Shown here in pieces: positions 1 through 5,187 of a stretch of DNA of 9,645 nt (within the stretch, counting starts at the first letter, position 1; every line of letters begins with the position of its first letter). A program made the translations under genes and the position numbers. Source of the DNA: Actinomycetota bacterium (lineage in GTDB: Bacteria > Actinomycetota > Acidimicrobiia > Acidimicrobiales > CADCSY01); the NCBI GenBank assembly GCA_016178435.1, contig JACOTK010000257.1:1-9645 (forward strand), read 5' to 3'. The notes below the pieces were generated by a model. That model was not told the origin of the DNA and did not search any database. It saw nothing but the letters and a program-made list of their open reading frames with translations.

Positions 1-115
1 CGCTCAAGGTGTTGGCGGCACGACCTCGTTCGGCGCCCAGCCATGAGAGACACTCCTCGGCTTCCAGGGGAAGCAGGAGGGAGGCAGAGGCAGGGTCTGA
101 CGTTGCAGGGGACAT
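1..115 (-). CDS. xerD: XerC/XerD-type tyrosine recombinase, N-terminal fragment (runs off the left edge)
   Basis: The ATG at 115..113 opens a reading frame that stays open for 38 codons to the window edge. The translation contains LPLEAEECLSWL followed by ERGRAANTLS. This matches the start of the N-terminal SAM-like, core-binding domain of Xer recombinases, where a 'FL.WL..ERG.A.NTL.AYRRDL' pattern is typical. Xer proteins resolve chromosome dimers at dif sites by tyrosine-mediated strand exchange; the catalytic domain lies outside the window. The start is 7 bases after the ald stop codon (TAG, 125..123) with no clear Shine-Dalgarno, which suggests coupled translation at the end of the pyrG operon. 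Its position after pyrG-Nudix agrees with the actinobacterial order pyrG-Nudix-xerD (seen in M. tuberculosis). Whether it is the XerD or the XerC paralogue cannot be settled from the fragment; XerD is inferred from synteny. Confidence 0.78.
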   Translation of the reverse strand, partial: MSPATSDPASASLLLPLEAEECLSWLGAERGRAANTLS

Positions 116-122
116 GCCGGGC

Positions 123-1232
123 CTATCGAATCAGGGACAATGGTTCGTGGTACACACGGCCGATCGCCTCGGCCACGGCCGAGTTGGTGACCTCGCTCCC
201 GACGGTGTTGACGCCTGCCAAAAGTGCCGGGTCAGCCGACACGGCTGCTCGGAGACCATGATTGGCGACCTTGGTGACATAGGGCAAGGTGGCGTTGGTG
301 AGCGCATAGGTCGACGTGTGGGGCACGGCGCCGGGAATGTTACCGACGGCATAGTGGATGACCCCGTGCTCCTCGTAGACGGGATGTGTGTGCGAGGTCT
401 CCCGGATGCCCTCGACGCACCCGCCCTGGTCGATGGCGATGTCGACCAGCACCGCACCGGGCTTCATGCCCGCGACCATCTCCCGGGTGATGACCTGTGG
501 CGCGCGGCCACCGGGCACCAGAACCGCCCCGATCAGCAGATCTGCCTTGGCGACGGAGCGCTCCAGGGTTCCGCGGTTCGAGGCCAGGGTCATGATCCGA
601 CCCTGATGGATCTGGTCCACCCAGCGAAGCCGGTCGAGATCCTTGTCGAGCAACACGACCTCGGCCTCCATGCCTGCGGCGATCCACGCGGCGTTCCAGC
701 CGACGTTTCCGGCGCCGACGATCACGACGCGGGCGGGGCGGACGCCCGGCGCCCCTCCCAGCAGGACGCCTCGCCCACCGTTCTCGGCCTCCAGCCAGTG
801 GGCTCCAACCTGTGGGGCCATACGACCGGCCACCTCGCTCATGGGCGCGAGCAGGGGCAGCGCTCCCCCGGACAGACGAACGGTCTCGTAGGCAAGGGCG
901 GTCGTTCCCGCCGCCAGGAGCGCGTCGGCAACCTCCGGGTAGGCGGCGAGGTGGAGGTAGGTGAAGAGCGTGAGGTCGCCTCGGAGGTACCCCACCTCCG
1001 TGGCCTGAGGTTCCTTGACCTTCACCACGAGCTCCGAAGCCCAGGCCTCGGCGGTGCTCACGATGCGGGCGCCTGCTTGGAGGTACTCCTCGTCGCCAAT
1101 CGACGATCCCGACCCCGCTCCCTGTTCGACGTGAACCTGATGACCGGCCGCCACCAGCTCTCGCACCCCGTCGGGGGTCAGGGCAACCCGACGCTCGCTG
1201 TCCTTGACCTCGGTCGGGACACCGACGATCAC
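123..1232 (-). CDS. ald: Alanine dehydrogenase
   Basis: Catalyses the reversible NAD-dependent oxidative deamination of L-alanine to pyruvate and ammonia in the cytoplasm. The 369-residue product matches the usual family length of about 370. The N-terminus (VGVPTEVKDSERRVALTP) is the classic AlaDH/PNT opening. Residues corresponding to the M. tuberculosis active site are present: Arg15, Lys73 (in VKVKEP), His94 (YLHLA) and Asp268 (VDIAIDQGG). The NAD-binding glycine motif GAGNVG is at 173-178. The chosen GTG start (1232..1230) has GAGGGAG eight bases upstream and overlaps the Nudix stop codon in GTGA. The frame is open further upstream, to 1319, but those 29 residues lie over the Nudix C-terminus and resemble nothing in the family. 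The gene is third in the pyrG operon. It can be confused with transhydrogenase subunit PntAA, but length and active-site pattern favour AlaDH. Confidence 0.97.
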   Translation of the reverse strand: MIVGVPTEVKDSERRVALTPDGVRELVAAGHQVHVEQGAGSGSSIGDEEYLQAGARIVSTAEAWASELVVKVKEPQATEVGYLRGDLTLFTYLHLAAYPEVADALLAAGTTALAYETVRLSGGALPLLAPMSEVAGRMAPQVGAHWLEAENGGRGVLLGGAPGVRPARVVIVGAGNVGWNAAWIAAGMEAEVVLLDKDLDRLRWVDQIHQGRIMTLASNRGTLERSVAKADLLIGAVLVPGGRAPQVITREMVAGMKPGAVLVDIAIDQGGCVEGIRETSHTHPVYEEHGVIHYAVGNIPGAVPHTSTYALTNATLPYVTKVANHGLRAAVSADPALLAGVNTVGSEVTNSAVAEAIGRVYHEPLSLIR

Positions 1233-1807
1233 GACGGGCTCTCCCTCTCGTCCTCCGAGGCGACCGCGTCGAGATAGCTGCGCGCCAGGCTCATGCCGAT
1301 AATGGTCTTCGCGTCGCACAGTCTCCCATCGGCGACCATGGCGCCCAGGTCGTCGAGAGCCACCTGCTCGATGGTCATGTGGCTCTCCTCGGGGCCGTGG
1401 GGGGCAGCCGTGCCGGGCTGCAGGTCAAGGGCGAGGTACACGATGGCGCGTTCGTCGCAAAACCCCGGGCTCGTGAAGAACTCGGCGAGCTTCACCAACC
1501 GTCCCGGGCGGTACCCGACCTCTTCCTCGAGCTCGCGGGCGGCAGTGATCTCGGGGGCCTCGCCGGTGACGTCGCGCTTGCCGGCGGGAATCTCCAACAA
1601 TGTCCCTTCCAGGGCGCTGCGGTACTGGCGAACCAGGAGCACCGTTCTGTGGTCGTCGAGCAGCGCGACCATCCCCACCGCCCCGGGGTGGTGCACCACC
1701 TCGCGCTCGTGTTCGTCACCGGAGGGATCGGCGAAACGCCCGACACCGAGACTGATGGTGTGGCCTCGGTGGATGAGGCGCTCACCCAGCTTGCGAAAGC
1801 CGCTCAC
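1229..1807 (-). CDS. Nudix hydrolase, probable ADP-ribose pyrophosphatase
   Basis: A 192-residue cytoplasmic hydrolase expected to cleave ADP-ribose (or a related nucleoside diphosphate sugar) to AMP and ribose 5-phosphate with Mg2+. The Nudix box lies at about 76-99: Gly76, Glu83, then RELEEEVGY (91-99) carrying the metal-binding glutamates. Spacing from the first Gly to the first Glu is one residue longer than the textbook motif. SPGFCDE (113-119) follows about 15 residues after the box; a proline here is the recognised signature of the ADP-ribose subgroup. The N-terminal segment with LGERLIHRGHTISLGVGRF is typical of actinobacterial members next to pyrG. The start is GTG at 1807..1805, overlapping the pyrG stop (GTGA) with no good Shine-Dalgarno, so translation is probably coupled to pyrG. 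The 3' end overlaps the ald start the same way. Exact substrate is inferred from family only. Confidence 0.94.
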   Translation of the reverse strand: MSGFRKLGERLIHRGHTISLGVGRFADPSGDEHEREVVHHPGAVGMVALLDDHRTVLLVRQYRSALEGTLLEIPAGKRDVTGEAPEITAARELEEEVGYRPGRLVKLAEFFTSPGFCDERAIVYLALDLQPGTAAPHGPEESHMTIEQVALDDLGAMVADGRLCDAKTIIGMSLARSYLDAVASEDERESPS

Positions 1808-3462
1808 CTGGTCGAGCCGGCGGCAGGCGACCCCAGTTCCTCCATCTGCAACAGGCGCGGGTGGCGACCCTCTGAGCGCCCGAGCGCTGCGGCCATGAAG
1901 GCCCGGAAGAGCGGCGCCGGCCTGTCGGGGCGACTCTTGAACTCGGGATGGGCCTGCGTGCCCACCCAGAACGGGTGGCTCGGGAGCTCGATGAACTCCA
2001 CCAGACGACCATCGGGCGAGACGCCCGAGCAGGCGAGACCGGCCTCTTCGAGGCGTCCCCGGTGCTTGGCATTGAACTCGTAACGGTGGCGATGACGCTC
2101 ATAGACCAGTTCCCTGGCGTAGATCGAGGCGACCTGCGAACCCGGTGCCAGCGCTGCGGGATACGTGCCGAGGCGCATGGTGCCGCCCATGTCGACGACA
2201 TCACGCTGCGTGTCCATCAGATCGATGACCTTGTAAGGGCTGTTCCGGTCGAACTCACTGGAGTTGGCGCCGGTCATTCCCGCGACGTTGCGGGCGAACT
2301 CCACCACCATGACCTGCATGCCCAGACACAGTCCGAGGCAGGGTATGGCGTGTTCGCGGGCGTAGCTCGCCGCAGCGATCTTTCCCTCGATGCCGCGCTC
2401 GCCGAAGCCGCCGGGGATCACGATCCCGTCAAGGTCGCGGAGGCGCCCGTCTGCGAGCAGACCTTCGACCTCCTCCGCCTGTATCCATTCGATCCCGGCT
2501 TTTGCCCCATGGTGGAAGCCACCGTGGCGCAGCGCCTCGGCCACCGAAAGGTAGGCGTCGGGCAGGCTGACGTACTTGCCGATCAGGCCGATGCGAACCG
2601 GCTCGGTTGCCCCGTCGACACGTTTGACCAGTGCTCGCCACGGCTCGAGGTCGGCGGCGCCGTCGAGCCCCAGAATGCGGCAGACCTCGTCATCGAGGCC
2701 TTCGTCGTGCAGGACCAGAGGGATCTCGTAGATGTTGCGTGAGTCGGCGGCATTGACCACGCCTGCCATGTCCACGTCGCACAGGTTCGAGATCTTCCGT
2801 TTCAGATCCCGGGAGAGTGGCAACTCGCTGCGACAGACGATGGCATCGGGCTGGATCCCTCGGCTGCGGAGCTCGGTGACCGAGTGCTGTGTGGGCTTGG
2901 TCTTCTGCTCGCCGGACGGTCCGATGAACGGAACCAGCGTGACGTGGACGTAACAGACGTTCTGGCGCCCGACATCCTTGCGGAACTGTCGGATGGCCTC
3001 CAGGAACGGGAGGATCTCGATGTCGCCTACCGTGCCGCCGACCTCGGTGATCACGACATCGACGTCCTCGGTCGCCAGTCGGGTGATGCGGCGTTTGATC
3101 TCATCGGTGATGTGGGGGATGACCTGGACCGTCTTTCCGAGGAAATCTCCCCGTCGCTCCGCAGCCAGGACGGTCTGGTAGATCGAGCCGGTCGTGGCAT
3201 TGGAGGACTGTGACAGGTTCTCGTCGATGAAGCGTTCGTAGTGACCGAGGTCGAGATCGGTCTCGCCACCGTCGTCGGTCACAAAGACCTCACCGTGCTC
3301 GAACGGGTTCATCGTGCCGGGGTCGACGTTGATGTAGGGGTCGAGCTTTTGCAGCACGACGCGCAGGCCCCGACTCTTCAGCAGCCTCCCGAGCGAGGAT
3401 GCCGTCAGGCCCTTGCCCAACGAACTCGTCACGCCACCGGTAACGAAAATGTGCTTGGTCAC
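1804..3462 (-). CDS. pyrG: CTP synthase (glutamine-hydrolysing)
   Basis: Makes CTP from UTP, ATP and glutamine, the last step of de novo pyrimidine nucleotide synthesis. The product is 552 residues (E. coli enzyme 545). The N-terminal amidoligase domain (about 1-270) opens with TKHIFVTGGVTSSLGKG, containing the P-loop, followed by LQKLDPYINVDPGTMNPFEH, DGGETDLDLGHYERF and the Mg-binding region ending at Glu140 (VVITEVGGTVGDIE). The C-terminal class I glutaminase domain (about 288-530) has the oxyanion stretch IPGGFGERG (349-357), nucleophile Cys379 in CLGLCLGMQ, and His505/Glu507 in AHPEF. The frame is open to 3528, but GTG 3462..3460 gives the conserved MTKHIF opening. GGGAGG lies only 3 bases before it, which is closer than usual. 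First gene of the operon; its stop overlaps the Nudix start. It is divergent from the MurJ-type gene. All key residues seen look intact. Confidence 0.98.
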   Translation of the reverse strand: MTKHIFVTGGVTSSLGKGLTASSLGRLLKSRGLRVVLQKLDPYINVDPGTMNPFEHGEVFVTDDGGETDLDLGHYERFIDENLSQSSNATTGSIYQTVLAAERRGDFLGKTVQVIPHITDEIKRRITRLATEDVDVVITEVGGTVGDIEILPFLEAIRQFRKDVGRQNVCYVHVTLVPFIGPSGEQKTKPTQHSVTELRSRGIQPDAIVCRSELPLSRDLKRKISNLCDVDMAGVVNAADSRNIYEIPLVLHDEGLDDEVCRILGLDGAADLEPWRALVKRVDGATEPVRIGLIGKYVSLPDAYLSVAEALRHGGFHHGAKAGIEWIQAEEVEGLLADGRLRDLDGIVIPGGFGERGIEGKIAAASYAREHAIPCLGLCLGMQVMVVEFARNVAGMTGANSSEFDRNSPYKVIDLMDTQRDVVDMGGTMRLGTYPAALAPGSQVASIYARELVYERHRHRYEFNAKHRGRLEEAGLACSGVSPDGRLVEFIELPSHPFWVGTQAHPEFKSRPDRPAPLFRAFMAAALGRSEGRHPRLLQMEELGSPAAGSTR

Positions 3463-3639
3463 GAGCCTCCCGACCGCAGCGCCGAATGCACCACTTCGGG
3501 GTCTCAGGCTATCGCGGCCGTGAGTCAACCCCGCGAACCCTGTGCTGAGTACGATGCAGGCATTCCAATCTCATCCCCGGGGGATTTCGCCATTACCTCA
3601 GTTCATGCAGGCACGGAGCCACCGCGCGATCGAAGCACC
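3463..3639. other. Divergent intergenic region between pyrG and the murJ-type operon
   Basis: About 177 bases between the two outward-facing genes, which must hold promoters for both unless the MurJ-type gene starts further left. On the minus strand a TTGACT hexamer (3528..3523) looks like a -35 box, but nothing 16-18 bases downstream resembles a -10; a TAGCCT (3511..3506) lies only 11 bases away. On the plus strand TACGAT (3550-3555) is -10-like without a matching -35. A 9-bp direct repeat ATGCAGGCA occurs at 3554-3562 and 3605-3613. No terminator or riboswitch-like structure was recognised. Third-position G+C of the open frame across 3520-3642 is about 54%, against about 90% just inside the MurJ-type gene, so most of this stretch looks non-coding. 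Confidence 0.6.
3554..3613. repeat. 9-bp direct repeat ATGCAGGCA, two copies 51 bases apart
   Basis: The perfect copies are at 3554-3562 and 3605-3613 in the divergent intergenic region. The start-to-start distance of 51 bases is close to five helical turns, so both copies would face the same side of the DNA, as paired operator sites often do. No known regulator is recognised and the repeat is short enough to be chance. Confidence 0.3.
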
Positions 3640-5187
3640 TTGATCATCTCCATGTGGAATCTGGTGTCGAGACTCACGGGCTTTCTTCGGGTCCTCGCGA
3701 TCGGCGCCGCGGTCGGGGCGACCTTTCTCGGCAACACCTACCAGAGCGCCAACCTGGTCTCCAACATCCTCTTCGAGCTCCTCGCGGCGGGCATGTTGTC
3801 ATCGGTGCTGGTTCCCACCTTCGTGCGCCACATCGCGGCGGGCAACCGAGATGAGGCAAGTGGCCTTGCCGGAGCGGTGCTCGGGGTCCTTCTCGTCGTC
3901 CTCGGGCCGATCGTGCTGGTCGGCGTCCTCGCCGGCAGCTGGATCATGCGGCTCATCACCATCACGGTGGACAACCCGATGCTGCGCGAACAGGAGATCG
4001 TGCTGGGCGCCTTCTTCCTCTGGTTCTTCCTGCCGCAGATTCTGCTCTACGCGGTCGGGGCGGTGTCGACCGGCCTGCTCCACGCCGATCACCGGTTCTC
4101 TCCTCCCGCTGCCGCACCGGCGCTGAACAATATGGTCGTGATCGTCACGATGATCCTGTTCTGGGTGATGCGCGGCGGGACACCCACGCTGGATCTGTCG
4201 CTCGGACAGAAGCTCGTTCTTGCTCTCGGCACGACGCTGGGCGTCGTGGCCATGACCCTCGTTCCGGTGGTGGCTGCACGACGTTCGGGGTTTCTCCTTC
4301 GGCCGACCTGGAGGTCACATCGCAACGAGCTGCGATCCATGGCCGCAAGAGGCGCCTGGGCAGCGGGCTACCTGGGTCTGACGCAGGCTCTCCTGGCCGT
4401 CACCCTTGTGCTGGCGAACCGCGTCGAGGGGGGCGCCGTCGCCTACCAGATCGCCTTCACCTTCTTCCTGCTTCCCTATGCGCTCGTCGGGAACCCGATT
4501 CTGACGACGCTGTTCCCACGCCTCTCGACCGATGTCCATCAGGACGACCGGACGGCATTCGGGGAGCACCTCGGCACGGGTCTCAGGCAGCTCAGCTTTC
4601 TCGTGCTGCCCGCTTCGGTCCTGCTCGTCGTGCTTTCTCGACCTCTTGTGGACGTTCTGGCGTTCGGAGCGCTGTCCGCGAACGCCGAACTGGTCGCGCG
4701 CACCCTCGCAGGCTACGCACTGGGGCTCATCGGGTACTCGACATTTCAACTCCTCACCAGGGCGTCGTACGCGGATGAGGACACACGAACACCGACCGTG
4801 GTCAACTTTGCCATGATGGCGGTCGGCTCCACGTTGATGCTCTGGTGGTCAGCCGCTGCCGAGGGCGCCGACCGCGTGGCGTCCCTCGGACTGGCCCACT
4901 CCGTCGTCCAACTCGGTGGTGCCCTGGTGCTCCTCCTGATCGTCTCGAAGCGTGTTCCCGAGGGCCTGGGGGTGGCAACTCCGGCCGTGCGGGCACTGTG
5001 CTCATCGCTCTGCGCGGGCGCCGCCGCCTGGCTCCTCTCGGAGGCCATGGATCTTCACGGGCGCATCGGAGCCGGCGTGACGACGACTGCGGCCGGAATG
5101 GTGGGCGTCGCGATCTACGCCGGCGTCCAACTCGCTCTTGGGTCTCCCGAGTTGCGACGAGCGACCCGCCAGGAGGCAGACATTTGA
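3640..5187 (+). CDS. murJ: MurJ/MviN-family lipid flippase
   Basis: A polytopic inner-membrane protein of the MOP superfamily, which flips polyprenyl-linked sugar precursors (lipid II for true MurJ) across the membrane. With the TTG start at 3640 it is 515 residues, the normal MurJ length. Visible hallmarks: the first helix with SRLTGFLR (Arg11, Arg17), the family signature region NILFELLAAGMLSSVLVP around 42-59, then about a dozen further hydrophobic segments. No C-terminal pseudokinase tail as in mycobacterial MviN. The start is uncertain. The frame is open far to the left (from 3241) but overlaps pyrG antisense. In-frame candidates are GTG 3520 (adds 40 residues), TTG 3640 and ATG 3652, none with a good Shine-Dalgarno. 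The drop in GC3 left of about 3640 argues against the long form. It is first of three overlapping genes. It may be a dedicated paralogue for another lipid-linked glycan rather than the lipid II flippase, so the symbol is a family label. Confidence 0.92.
   Translation: MIISMWNLVSRLTGFLRVLAIGAAVGATFLGNTYQSANLVSNILFELLAAGMLSSVLVPTFVRHIAAGNRDEASGLAGAVLGVLLVVLGPIVLVGVLAGSWIMRLITITVDNPMLREQEIVLGAFFLWFFLPQILLYAVGAVSTGLLHADHRFSPPAAAPALNNMVVIVTMILFWVMRGGTPTLDLSLGQKLVLALGTTLGVVAMTLVPVVAARRSGFLLRPTWRSHRNELRSMAARGAWAAGYLGLTQALLAVTLVLANRVEGGAVAYQIAFTFFLLPYALVGNPILTTLFPRLSTDVHQDDRTAFGEHLGTGLRQLSFLVLPASVLLVVLSRPLVDVLAFGALSANAELVARTLAGYALGLIGYSTFQLLTRASYADEDTRTPTVVNFAMMAVGSTLMLWWSAAAEGADRVASLGLAHSVVQLGGALVLLLIVSKRVPEGLGVATPAVRALCSSLCAGAAAWLLSEAMDLHGRIGAGVTTTAAGMVGVAIYAGVQLALGSPELRRATRQEADI
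5171..5176 (+). promoter_or_regulatory. Strong Shine-Dalgarno AGGAGG that fixes a TTG start
   Basis: A perfect AGGAGG lies inside the last codons of the MurJ-type gene, 7 bases before TTG at 5184-5186. That TTG overlaps the MurJ-type stop codon as TTGA. Spacing and strength are ideal. This supports TTG 5184 as the start of the glycosyltransferase fusion over the open-frame extension that reaches back to 4845 inside the MurJ-type gene. Confidence 0.85.

Noticed and set aside
9..1277. Open frame of 422 codons on the plus strand opposite ald.
   Set aside because: It is the mirror of a strongly supported dehydrogenase in GC-rich DNA; its translation is rich in G, D, H and R with no recognisable domain.
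1948..2742. Plus-strand open frame of 264 codons opposite pyrG.
   Set aside because: Antisense shadow of CTP synthase, whose conserved residues are intact across this stretch; no motif or ribosome site.
3463..3528. Longer pyrG start at TTG 3528, adding 22 residues.
   Set aside because: The added residues resemble no CTP synthase N-terminus, while GTG 3462 gives the conserved TKHIFVTGG opening directly.
3506..3528. TTGACT and TAGCCT hexamers as a pyrG promoter.
   Set aside because: The spacer is only 11 bases; at 16-18 bases no -10-like sequence is present.
4845..5183. Upstream extension of the glycosyltransferase fusion frame inside the MurJ-type gene.
   Set aside because: The extension is arginine-rich out-of-frame reading of the flippase gene; TTG 5184 with AGGAGG is a far better start.
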